From: Cladopsammia gracilis
Lineage: Eukaryota > Cnidaria > Anthozoa > Scleractinia > Dendrophylliidae
DNA: 64,000 bases
NCBI GenBank assembly: GCA_022457155.1
Contig: JAJGOT010000017.1
Coordinates: 2,330,501 to 2,394,500, forward strand
Direction of reading: 5' to 3'
How positions within the stretch are numbered: the first letter of the stretch is position 1; every line of letters begins with the position of its first letter. Made by a program: the position numbers and the translations under genes. Below the pieces are notes generated by a model. The model was not told where the DNA came from. It made no database searches and saw only the letters and a list, made by a program, of their open reading frames with translations. Below are positions 32,890 to 44,000 of the stretch, one piece after another.

Positions 32890-33628
32890 GGTGCGAAATG
32901 CACGGACAGAAACTTGCACGGTTCCACCTTGCGTTTACACGGGACCGGCGGAACTGGACGAATTCTTGAACGGCTTAGGCCCCGTCCACACGTATCCGGA
33001 TATTTTTGAATCCGCAACTTTTTTGTTGCGGATTGGCCTTCCGTCCACACGTATCCGGCGAATTCGGCTCACGAATCCGCAACTTTTTGAATTCGCTCTC
33101 CAGAGTGGAAATTTTTGAATACGCTACGAGTACGGCATCGTGTGGACGGTCGAATCCGGATATTTTTGAATACGCTGACGTAACAGTATCAGATCCAGTC
33201 TTTCACCGCGCGAATATTCAACATGGCCGACCGAAATGGTATCGCTTCACTTCTACGTGGACTTATTTCTAGTCTAATAACGTGTTTACAGTTGAACTTT
33301 GATTTGAACTTGGCCTTTGCGTATGCTTTTTTGACAACATTTAAAGAGAAGCCGTGGCTGCTAGAGCGAATCCGGATAACGTGTGGACGGGCAAATACGA
33401 TTCGAATACGCTACGTGTGGACGCGAATATTTTCTAATCCGCAACAAAAAAGTTGCGGATTCAAAAATATCCGGATACGTGTGGACGGGGCCTTAGTGTG
33501 CAAGTTTGCGTGTAAACACCATCGTAATCTGTAACAGAATTTGCACGGATCCATGTAAACACGTGGATTAGGAACAAAATTCGTCCGTGCAAAAATTTGT
33601 CCGGACCCCTGTAAACGGGGACGCACTG
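32890..33628. repeat. Outer element split by a Harbinger-like MITE
   Basis: Sequence on both sides of the inner element shares TTGCACGG, CGTTTACACGGG and GTGCG words in inverted order (left about 32890-32977, right about 33493-33628). It looks like an older element of the CCCGTTTACA type into which the 32978 element inserted. The ends are not precise. Confidence 0.45.
32978..33492. mobile_element. 515-bp Harbinger-like MITE with TTA duplication
   Basis: Nearly perfect inverted ends of over 50 bp start GGCCCCGTCCACACGTATCC and include ATCCGCAAC with TTTTTTGTTGCGGAT. They are flanked by TTA at 32975-32977 and 33493-33495, the three-base target type of PIF/Harbinger elements. Repeated ATCCGGATA words fill the interior. 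No transposase is present. Confidence 0.85.
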
Positions 33629-34104
33629 TGGAATTTGAGCAAGTATCTCAACAGTTTTGGCTGAGATTGTAGAAAGAAAAAATTAAGTGGGATATTTTAT
33701 GGTATAGCACGAGAAAGCGTTGCATAACTATCTTATCCAATCCCCTTTATAACTTTGTTACATTAAAGGTCTTTCGAGAATTTCCGACAAATTCCCGACA
33801 CTAGCTTTGGATATTGTTACAATTCTCTGAAACTTTGTGATAAATATCTGATAATTTTTTCCGAAGTCTTGCCGAAAACCCCAACAGTTACTTTACCAAG
33901 TTCCGAAATTCTCCGATGCTTATCCGAAGGTCATTTTAAAGTTTCCGAAGATTAACGATCGAGGAAGGTACGAATATGTTTCGATTATAGCTCACTTACA
34001 TTTTTAGTTCAGACCACTAGCTTTTCGCGAGTTTTACATCACTTTCCAACAAATTCCTTTCTGTGAAATCTCGATTTAAAAAAATTACACCCCAGGGTAA
34101 AAAA

Positions 34105-34335
34105 AACGTTGGGAGCAAACTGAGGTAAAGTCGCAAACGAGCCACAGGTATCCCACACGGGCCACAGGTATCCCACACGGCTACAGCATGAAGCAACTAG
34201 GAATATTGCTACTCCCCCTGTATCAGTGTATGGGATGCTAGTTCATCACAGGGTTACCCCCAGCATTGTGTCGCCGGTACCCATTTCAGATACACCTGGG
34301 TGGAGCGAGACAATGTGGAGTAAAGTTTCTTAAAT
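34105..34335 (-). repeat. Inverted headless copy of the L2-tailed SINE
   Basis: The complement of the 31888 element body: GGTAAAGTCG at the left, GGGATGCTAGTTCATCACAG, CCCATTTCAGATACACCTGG, ending at AAAGTTTCTTA. The tRNA head is missing. A 20-bp word, CCACAGGTATCCCACACGG, is doubled at about 34143-34182. Confidence 0.75.
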
Positions 34336-34649
34336 AACTCGTAAAATAATGTTGGTTATGCTCAGTATCTTTTTCCATTTCAGATGATCGGCCTTGTGTC
34401 CTACCCTTTCTTATAGTAAAATTCTTTATGTGGGGGACTTAAACAATACACGTCTTTCCATTAAACACTAGGACTCCAATTCAATCAACTAGATCTCCCT
34501 TGCTCATTAATCTTATATCGATCAGTCTGGTTGCTCCGAAGTAATTGCATTCAGTACTAATATCTTCTAAAATTAAACTTACAGTTCTTGCTGTCGGCAA
34601 ATAAGTATGGTGTATCCTACAGCGAATATTGTTCTTTCCATTGACTTAC

Positions 34650-34759
34650 TTGTTGTACAGAACGATGTCTGGACCCCAAATCTCTTCAGGACTCACAAGA
34701 ACCTTCTCTAGACTACCAAACTCACTGGGATTCCACACGATGAAAGAATTATTCCAACG
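34650..34759 (-). CDS. Orphan exon of a nicotinic-type Cys-loop receptor
   Basis: The exon lies between a TTTCAG acceptor and an AACAA|GTAAGT donor, is 110 bp long and runs from phase 0 to phase 2. It encodes RWNNSFIVWNPSEFGSLEKV followed by LVSPEEIWGPDIVLYN. Its length, phases and protein match exon 4 of the channel at 45556-45665, the loop-D to loop-A region of the ligand-binding domain (WxPDIVLxN). No other exon of such a gene is visible on the minus strand between 22 and 41 kb. It may be the remnant of a lost gene, or its partner exons may have been removed by insertions. The sequence has no disabling change. Confidence 0.75.
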
Positions 34760-34806
34760 CTGAAACACGATAAAAAGAATCAATATTCACTCGATCAAGA
34801 AAAAAT

Positions 34807-35062
34807 ACCGTAAATTCTCTATTAAGCCCCTTTCAAATACCCCCCTATATTAAGCCTTCCCCTCCCCCCCCCCCCCCCCGCTTTAAGCTCCCCTCCTCTC
34901 TCCATTTTCCTTTACACCGGCAAAACAACAAACAACACACTGCATTATACGGGTACGTTTTTACCGTACCAATCCGGGCACAAATTCACATGCAGTACTC
35001 GAGAGCGTTGGGGGAAGTAACCGGTACTGGTACTACATGCAAAATAGTCGTAATTACGGTAA
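34807..35062. repeat. Possible element with TACCGTAA ends
   Basis: TACCGTAAATTCTC at 34807 faces AATTACGGTAA at about 35052. Between them lie a poly-C tract and TATTAAGCC words. Pyrimidine-rich CTCTATCAA words continue to 35230. Confidence 0.35.
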
Positions 35063-35278
35063 TCATAAATGTTTAACACTTCATTGATCAATCAGAGTAT
35101 GATTTATGGACGTTCATCCACGTCCAGGAAGTTCAGATGACATCGCGGTTCGCTAAATTATAATTAAGCTCACCCCCTCCCGACTCTCTATCAACACCCC
35201 TTTCTATCAATACTCCCTCTCTATCAACCCTTCCCCCTTCTCTGATAAGCCCATTTCCTCCAAACGCGCTTGAAATAA

Positions 35279-35375
35279 ATAAGGTCATGGGATCAAACCC
35301 CGTCGAAGACTTATTTTTTTTCAGCAATTCCTTCAGTTGCTGTGTAAATGCGATGATCACATTCTTTTTGTTGTC
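35279..35375 (+). repeat. SINE fragment (B box and tail)
   Basis: AAGGTCATGGGATCAAACCC, a T run, TTCAGTTGCTGTGTAAATGC and GATGATCAC match the 3' half of the SINE at 16938. The A-box half is missing. Confidence 0.6.
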
Positions 35376-36762
35376 CTATTTTCTTCTCTTTGATCTTTGA
35401 TTAAAGAACTTCAAAGGTGCCGCATCCAGCGCAAGCGCAAACAAACACAAATGAAGCCAATAAGCTTTACAGTGCGCGGGACGCATCTTACCGTGAGCAC
35501 TTAAACCGACAAACGCATTTACAGGTTTTGTTTACAAGTTTTACAACTAACTTTGCACTCCTCTTGTCGCTTCGTGTTTGTCACGCGAGTGTAAAGTTAG
35601 TTACAAAACTTGTTGGATGCCCACGGCAAGGCGTGTCGCACTGTAAAAAATCACATATTACTATTTATTTTGAACAGGGGATGCATCTCTTGGATTGTTA
35701 AATTCCGCAAAAGCCCATGCTTATTTTGAGAGACTTTAACTGTTTTTGGTTTCATGAGAAACTGATTGGCTTAAACCTTCGATTTCGACATCCAGTTAAA
35801 GGTTGTGTTTGAGATGTAGTCGCGCCAAAATATTCTTCATTTTTATTAAATGTTCAAGGAAATGCGCGTGCTATGATTGGTCAAACCGAGTTCATTATAA
35901 CCCGATAAAGCACGCACGTTCTTGTCTCCTTGTGGTCCTTGTAATTACTCATGCGCTTAGCGGCATGAGTTATAAAATACCCTCCGTTTTTCTTCTTTTT
36001 TTTTTTTTTGGTCACGATTTTGAATGCAAATTTATGCACGCATATTTTAATTTATTATTCCCAAGTTTCCGCTTTTCTCTCGGTCAACACAGTACATATT
36101 TGACTTCCGGTTTTCAGGAATGACGTAAACAGTAACGCCACCAAAACAAAGTCATGGAAGCGTCACACCATCATGCCGCCAACCCCCAACCCACCCTACA
36201 TTAATATTAGTATTCACATTACCTATATATTAGGTTCCGACGAATCGCCGACTTCCTTGTGGTAGAATTCTTCATAAAAGCAATTAAAAATAGAAACGCG
36301 CTTTACACAGCTAAGTATAAAGCGTAAGAGATAATTCTTGGGAACATGCGGGTCCTTATCGTCTTGTTGCTTTAGAAAAAATGCTTCTTTTCTTATGGTA
36401 CATTGAAATATAAGACAAATGTTTCTTACAAATGCGCATGACAAATATTTTCCGTCATTTGGTTTTATTGGTGTATAAGTCAGTCCTGTATTTCTCCCAT
36501 CGAGATGAATGTTGCTTTTATACACAGCATACAACTTGAGGCCGAATTTGTCGCGATTGTGAAAAACTAAGAGCTATTTTTAATCAGTTCTTCCGAAGCA
36601 AAAATGCCAAACATCGATCTCTCGCGCTGGTAAGCATATTGTCAATTTATTCCCCTTTTTACTGCCGATTCTTTAAAATGCCTGTGTCGGAGCAGTCCTC
36701 GCTGCCAATGGTGAGTAATTTCAAGACTTTCTTAAAGAAAGAACAATAGAAGCACACGGCAA
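35376..36762. other. Intergenic, no gene seen
   Basis: Short frames on both strands lack homology or splice context. An internal inverted word (GTTTACAAGTTTTACAACTAA against TTAGTTACAAAACTTG) lies near 35528-35612 and suggests a small decayed MITE. Confidence 0.4.
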
Positions 36763-37297
36763 AACGGCGTCGTTGCTGATTTCCCTTTCGTAAACGGTCG
36801 ATGCCATTTTTAACGGTCGATGCCATTATTAGCAAACGGTCGATGCCATTTTTAACGGTCGATGCCATCATTAACATTCATTAGTAACCAAGCCTTTTGT
36901 AATGGTTGATGCCGTATTTCTCTCTAGTTTATGCCTGGATTGGGACGAAAATAGGCTATCATTATTAGATCAAATTGGGCCTAGGTAAAGCGATTATTAG
37001 ATCTAAGCTAGATTCACGGTTAGGTAAGATTTAGGGTTAGGGTGACCCGTTATTGATATATATTAAGAAAAGCACGTTTTATAATTAAATTTTTCTTGGG
37101 TTTGCCGGATCAACCCAGTGGTCTAGTGGTAAGAGAGAGGTGTTAGCATGCAGAGGTTCCGGGTTCGATTCCAGGTAATTATATTCCATTTTTCTTTTTC
37201 TGATAGAAAAAAATAATTCTAAAATTGGTGAAAATTTTTCTTAGTGTCGCTAAAATGGCAACGACCGTTTACGAAAGGGAAATGCGCGGCGTCGTTA
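36763..37297. mobile_element. Inverted-repeat element with GTCGATGCCAT repeats and a tRNA-like insert
   Basis: The arms TTTCCCTTTCGTAAACGGTCG (about 36779) and CGACCGTTTACGAAAGGGAAA (about 37262) are inverted. Just inside the left arm, AACGGTCGATGCCAT is repeated four times (36792-36868). A tRNA-like head with A and B boxes lies at 37110-37180. No coding frame of note is present. Confidence 0.65.
37110..37180 (+). repeat. tRNA-like SINE head
   Basis: CCAGTGGTCTAGTGGTAAGAG and GGTTCCGGGTTCGATTCCAGG resemble polymerase III A and B boxes, followed by an A/T-rich stretch. A working tRNA fold is not evident. Confidence 0.5.
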
Positions 37298-38346
37298 CCA
37301 CAGCCCATCGGATTTAAAAAAAAAATTTGGACTTCAGGACTGGACTTCTGTGGATTACGGACTGTGGAATGCGTGTCATGTTAATGACGAGTTTTACTGA
37401 CATCATTGCTTTTTTTAAGTAGTCTTTTCAAATGAAACAAAAATAATTCACGGCTTGGAAAAAAATAGACCAGTGTGGATTTGATCGGTACAGAAAAATT
37501 GGAAGCTTCAATCAACGCGTCTTAGAGTCTCATGCGCATGAGTATAGGCTATGTGTAGCTTCTTGTTTTATAAAAGAAATAAAAATTAAACTTGTTCCTC
37601 GTGTACTGTTGAGTTACATAAGCACTTACGAATTTTTAAGAACACTCGAGAAGTGCGAGAGGCACTCGCCTTCGTTTTCTTACTAATTCCCGCGTGCTTA
37701 TATAACTCAACAATGCAATGGGCGCGTTTTATATCAATTTCACCCAATACAGCACAATATAGTAAAACAAGAGACAAAACATATTGGCGCGGAGCTCAGG
37801 GTCCGTTATATACTGTTATATAGTGTACCTTGAATAATCTCAAAGGACATAACAAATTCATGAAATGTTTCAGATGGCAGCAAGCGCGGAAATGTGCGGC
37901 ATGTGTGCAGTTCTCGAATTTACAAGAGTGGGAATCATCTATCCAAATACCTTTTATTTTCGCGCTGGTTTCAATGTTGGTTCACCAACATGAAATTAGC
38001 CGAAAAAAAAGAATACGAAATACTGAACTCTGTCGCAAGTGTTCTATCTTCCTTAAAAACTGAAAGCATTTTTTATTTCTCACCGACCTTACCAGTGTTA
38101 ACGTTCCGGGGTTCCTCTTTTGTTTCTTAATCAGTTTGAAATCAGTTCCCGTGTTTACAAAATTTCTGTTCACGGCACTTTTAAAGAGCATTACTGAGTC
38201 GATTATGACTGCAGTGTGCAGGCCCGGGATTCTCAATCACGATTTGCTGGCTATGATTCGCCTATCATGATTCGCCTAAGATAATAAGGCAATGGTGAAG
38301 GAATTCGCTTGAAACTTAATTACAAAACATCAATAACAACTAAAGA

Positions 38347-38509
38347 TGATGTTACACGGGACGAATCGCAACGACGATTTTTAGCGCAACAATTGTTGAA
38401 TTAGCTACAAAAACTTGTAACGCAAAAACTGAGAAGAAAATCGTCCATGCAGCCATGTTACACGGCATCAACTTTTGGCCCAACTTGCGAATCGTCCCGT
38501 GTAACGTCA
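38347..38509. mobile_element. 163-bp MITE with TGATGTTACACGGGACGA ends
   Basis: The left end TGATGTTACACGGGACGAAT and the right end ATCGTCCCGTGTAACGTCA are inverted, with one or two mismatches over 25 bp. The ACACGGGAC core is typical of Harbinger-like elements in animals. The target duplication is not clear. No gene is visible between 37300 and 38346. Confidence 0.7.
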
Positions 38510-40376
38510 CCTTAAAAGTAACCTTACGTTGTGTCGTATTCACAAGATGGCTCTTACTCGGGGGAATTAAGGAATGGGTCTCGTTCGATTTAAATGGGGG
38601 TGGTTTATTTTAAAACATATTTGACTTATTGACTTTAAACTTTCTAACAGGCTTTTAATTGTTGAAAAAAAATGTCGCCAACATGAATGGACTTGCTACG
38701 TCACGTGACTTGCCACGCTTAAGTTTTAGCAATTTTTTTTCGATCCAAATTTACGAGATATTGGAAAATATTTTTCTACTTAATTTGTTTTTTATCAATG
38801 GCCATTAGCACAGGGTTTATGGAACTAATCGGGGTTTTCCAAAGTTATTTGTGTTCTGTAAACTATAATGTTTTAATTTTAGAGAGGGACTGGGACTGGA
38901 GGAAAATAATGTATAATTAAGCAGCAACAACAGTTTTCGAAATTCCCCGTTTAATTTGACGTATTACTCTGTAAATTGAAGATTAAAGAAGGAAAAACAG
39001 GAGCTTTTAATTGAATTTTCATGCCCTAATCTGAAAATTCCATATTTTGCATAATTTAGGGCGTGGCTGGTCATGTGATCCCAACAGACACAGGGCACCA
39101 TCCAAAAATGGTTTTGTTTCTTAGTGCATCGTTATAAGATAAAATATTAGAGGTCGCCGAATAAACATAGAAAAAATGATAAAAACCCAATATTACACGA
39201 AGAGCCATGCCTTAATTCACGCGAGTAGAGCCCTTTAATCCAACTACCAACATTTCCAACATTTCCAAATTCCAATTCGATCCGGAATTCGAGGGCCACA
39301 GGTTTGTCAGTCTCTCGAGAGGCTGTTAAGTGTTACCCTCGTTGAACAAAGTCGATTTCTCTATTTCATTTCTTGTATTTTGGCAAATCATGACACGCGA
39401 ATCATGGCAACCGGTTCTGCAAACTGCATTGAGATCTTTATGGAACTTTTTTTATATTTCTGAAAACTCAGTTTATGCATGTCCGAATTTCCTTCATAAA
39501 TGGACGGAATACGACGGGCGAATCATGTTTTAAAAAAACTGGGTCCGCATAATTATTACTTAGGTGCAGATTTTGTCATCACTCATCTACACTCACTGGC
39601 CGGTAAACAAATACACCCAATAACGAATCATTACGAGATAAACTAATCTAAACTTATGCTCTCAATAGGAAATTTTATTTTGCAAAATTGTACATCGGTA
39701 TTCTCGGTCAGCTTGTCTTTTGCTCCGCTCAAACTGTTGTCATTTGTTCGGTTTAGCAAACGCTTAAGATGTATTTATGACTAGGAAATACTTACGATGT
39801 AGCTTGTTTCTACAAGTCTTCATTATTTCTAATTGTGAAGAGTTTTTTTTTGTCCATAACCTTCGATCGCATCTGTCATAAGGACCGTTTGATATTGTGT
39901 TCGCCGCTTATTGCTGTGGGATTTTTGTTCCGGCAAGTTTTGTGTTTTATATAACTTTGCATTTCAGTTAGCGATCATGGTTTCAAGTGTCGGCTACTGA
40001 ATGTAGTCTTACTTTTCAGACATAATTTTATGTTTCTCCGTAAAAGCACTTAAAGCACTAAATAATGCACTGGGTTTAATAAAGACGCCACGAGTTCAAG
40101 CTGTGTACAGCTTCTTGTGTGGAGTTAAATTCAGTATGAAAAAAGAAAAAGAAAGAAAAGGAAACTGGCAAAAGAGAGAAATAAAAAGAAGTATTTATAG
40201 ACTGAACATACGTCATCAAGCTGAATACAGGCGGAAATGATGATCAAACTTGTTCCTGTTTGAGTTGTCGTTATGAGCAACGATTGCCTGTTGCTATCGA
40301 TCATGTGTTTCTCCGTTTTGCTGAATCAATTTCCTCATGGGCGTTACGAAACGTGTTTTGTTCTTCTGAAAGTCAA
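38510..40376. other. Intergenic, no gene seen
   Basis: AT-rich DNA with only short frames. No SINE head or long inverted repeat was recognised. A purine run (AAGAAAAAGAAAGAAAAGG) is at about 40141. Confidence 0.4.
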
Positions 40377-40593
40377 TTAACCCTTTAAGCCCTAATATCA
40401 AAATTTAAATTCTCATTTCTAGTCCTATACGTTTCCTATAGAAGTAGTGAGGAGAAATTGTTTGGATATCAAAAGAACTCATCTTGTGTACATGTGATCA
40501 TATCCTTAATTCTCATGACCTTTTTGATTGATAAGGAATTAATATTACACGGAGAAATTTGATGCTGATCACTCTTAGGGCTTAAAGGGTTAA
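40377..40593. mobile_element. 217-bp piggyBac-like MITE with TTAA ends
   Basis: Perfect 19-bp inverted ends TTAACCCTTTAAGCCCTAA (40377-40395) and TTAGGGCTTAAAGGGTTAA (40575-40593) begin and end with TTAA. It lies about 420 bp upstream of the Cys-loop channel ATG. Confidence 0.85.
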
Positions 40594-41016
40594 TAAATAA
40601 CAATTGAACAACAACACAAATCGCCCTGATATACATATTTGCTCTGGTTTACTGTACTAAAATCAGTCACACTATATAAAATAATTATTGAATGAAACAT
40701 GAAAAACTGGTGCGGGAAAAGTATGCCTTCAACATTCGCAGCCCGTAACTAATTTACGATAAACACATTAAACGCTATTGAGTGCTATAAATGTCGCTTT
40801 TTCGTCACATCCAAGCAACCGAGAACAGAGTTCCTGTTTTGACAATGCAGCACTTGTTGCGGTTCACTTAATTGGAACAAAACTATGAATGGCGTGATTA
40901 TTAACTACGTAAACACAACCACGCTATGAACATAATAACAACGTATATAGTAATTTGCTGTCATGCTTTTCAGTCCAAGAGTTCGAGTTTAGTAGAAGTA
41001 GTATTGACAAAGCGAC

Positions 41017-41065
41017 ATGTGGCTGTTTAGCTGTATTTGTCTGTTCTTTCTTCTTCATTCGCCCG
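41017..41065 (+). CDS. Channel exon 1: signal peptide
   Basis: ATG in the context GCGACATGTGG encodes MWLFSCICLFFLLHSP, a hydrophobic signal peptide, and stops at G|GTAAGT in phase 1. The junction with the CAG acceptor before 43301 gives Ala then EYRL, where mature subunits begin. Exon 2 could not start earlier, because an in-frame TAA lies just upstream. Confidence 0.85.
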
Positions 41066-44000
41066 GTAAGTGTATTTAAGTGTTAGCTGCTCATTTATTA
41101 TCATTATTACCATTCTTTGTTAATGAGCATTAAATAAGGCCAAGAAACGGCAGACAAACATCCACAAATACAAATGAAAGTTTGTTGCTAGTAAGAATAT
41201 GTAATCTCTATTTGCATGATGTTTGTGGCTCGCACGCTAGATGTGCGCAAGGTTAAGAAAGAAGAATATGCCGCTTTCAATGTTTATAGAAGTATCTGGT
41301 CTCGGTTCCGTAATAAAACCTTCTGTACTGCTTGCATTGTGTGCCGTGGACGCATACTGACAGAACTGCGGAAGATTATGGTTAGCTGAGGGCTACCGCA
41401 CGGAACTGTATCGATAAAAAATGAATGCAAGTTGTTTCAAAGTTGTTCAGTTCTGGACTATTAAAAATCAGTGTAATGATAACTCGATTCGGTTGGACAT
41501 CGCATCTGTCATTTGGCGAGAAATTTTTTCACATGTGCAGAAGTCAGTCGTAAAATCACTCGTACAATATAAATTACAATGAGCAAAGAATAAATGGTGA
41601 GAACCAAAGAAAGGCTTGAGATAATTTTCGTGATGTTTATGTGCGATTTTGCTGAACGCATACTATTCTCTTAAATGACGTAGTTCGGAATTAATAACGG
41701 TACATACGGTCGGCTCAATTCATCATTTCCAAAACAGAGAATCATATATCTCGACACATTTGAATATATCACTTTTAGTTTCACTGTGAAGTGAAGATAC
41801 ACAATACGTAATACATATATCGTTACGTTAAGGCCCGTTAACACATGCGATCACATGCGATCAGTTGATGCGATTTTTGTTGTGCCATCCACTGCAACTA
41901 TTGTCGCAAGTGTAAACTAGCGGCGATTTCTGTGCGATTCGGGTACGATATTTGCTGCGATTTGCTGTGATTTCCCAAAAATCGCCGCCAAGTTGCATCG
42001 GGTTTCGGACGTGTTCGAAACCTCTGCGACTTCGTGCGACAAATCGCGCCCAAATCTAACTCAAATCGCCGCCCGTTTACACATGCGATTTCAAGATGTA
42101 CATGTAACTTGCGCGCGACAAAAATTGCATCGCCAAGTGCGACAACAATTGCACAAAAAATCGTCTGTGAAAACGGGCCTTTAGATACCATGTTTTCCCT
42201 CATTGAATGCCAAAGAAGCTAAAAAGGTGCTGTTCTAGAATCCAAACATCTTCATATCTCCGCGCACCCATATATCACTATCTCTACTTTTTGTAACAGC
42301 TAGGGTTACTGTTAAATCAAGGTTTCGGTAATTTGGGCAGGCAATGTTCTTACTCTTAATTTGGACCTCCTTATCATGCAATGTTCACAGTACTTAATTG
42401 GAAACAGCGAACAATTTATAATCTCGAATTCCTGAGGAAAATATTATCGTTTAGACTTTCGCTATCTTTGTCTGAAATACCCATAATACATTTTTTGTTT
42501 GAACGGGCTTATATGGATCCTGTATAACTCATCCAAAAACTGTAAACAAATTAAAACTCCGAAATACTCAAGTATGACGTATACTTGGTTACAAAACACG
42601 TCATCGGCATCTGAGGCGCACAAAAAAAAAAGAAAGAAAGAAAGAAAACAGAAAAAATTTAAGTCATGTAAGGCAATGTTATACACAACAAATTATCATT
42701 TAACTTCAGTTGTCTCGCAAAAAAGATATCAAGTAGCAAGAAAACGTGTTACATGTAATAATATTAAATGCTCTGTTATATTATGTAGACATCCCCCCCC
42801 CCCCTCCATTCCCCAGTTAGTTTGAAAGAAATCGCGCTTAAGTAATCCTCAAATCACCTCAAGTGGAAGAGAAGAACGAACGAATCCTGTAAGCTGGTAC
42901 TATTGAGATAATAAATTTCATTTTCAATAGTTTAGGTCTTGATTTTAGTAGGGATAGATCGTTTAACAGCCGATACCACTAAAGAAACCTATCTCAGTAG
43001 GACAGAACAACCTGATTTAAAAGGAGGATGGTACGCTAATATGTTCAGTTTTCAGTTTCAAATTAGGTAATCGATGACAATATTTTTCAGAAATTAAAGC
43101 TGATACTAAACAAGCGATTTTTGTTAGCATGATTTTTGCGTTCCCCATTCTTTACGATCTTTTATGGTATGTCTAAGACAAGACGAAAAACAAATGACCT
43201 TTATTTACAGTCTAAGATTAGTAGTTACTCATCTCCTTACAATGCTGTACTTGCTCTATAGCCGTTTTAAGGCTGGGAGAACATAACATAACACAATCAG
43301 CTGAATATCGACTGAGACTGGCTCTTTTCAGTGGGTATGATAGAATGGTCCGACCGGTGTTACAACCATCTGATGTCATGAATGTCACTTTTCTAGTGCA
43401 GTTCAGTGCACTGAGTGAAGTGGTAAGTTGTTCACTGTGCTTTATAAACTGTAACTGTTATTGCTAGTTATTTAATTATTTACATTTTTACCAACTTAAA
43501 TTAAAATATTGGGTTGTAAATACATGATTGTGGAAACAAATAAAAAAAAAAGTTGTTCACTCTTTATCACAAACCTTGGGAGCACGGGATGCTGTTTTAG
43601 GTAGCGTCAAGAATCATTTGTCTTGGTAACATATACTTAAAATGTCAGCTCCATCAACAAGCAGGGACATATTTCAGGATATAAATCGAGCACCCAACTG
43701 GGGATGTTTAAGAAACGTCTGTAATGGTGTTCTACTGTTTTTCTATATCATTTTAGTGCCTTTAAGCTTGTTTTATATCCTCCGAAAACAAAATACGTTA
43801 CATTTTCCGATATTACGAAAGTTTGAAGCGGAACTTTACTTAAGAAAACTCTAGTTTTCAGTATATACTTTACGAATTTGTAAGGAATGATTAAGGCTTT
43901 CTTCTTGTTATTGTCTTGTTCTTGTTCTTGTTCTTGTTATTGTTGTTCTTGTTTTTGTTCTTCTTTGTGGTAGATAGTCTCGCTTTTCGAGGGAAATAAT

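Noticed and set aside
32670..33626. Several frames of 60-113 codons on both strands
   Set aside because: They lie in poly-C DNA and in inverted repeats of the Harbinger-like MITE.
36659..36877. Minus-strand frame with repeated MASTVKNGIDRL
   Set aside because: Translation of the AACGGTCGATGCCAT tandem repeat.
43642..43854. 70-codon frame with a hydrophobic segment in channel intron 2
   Set aside because: Hydrophobic AT-rich frames are common; no homology to channel exons, and the flanking exons already join in phase.
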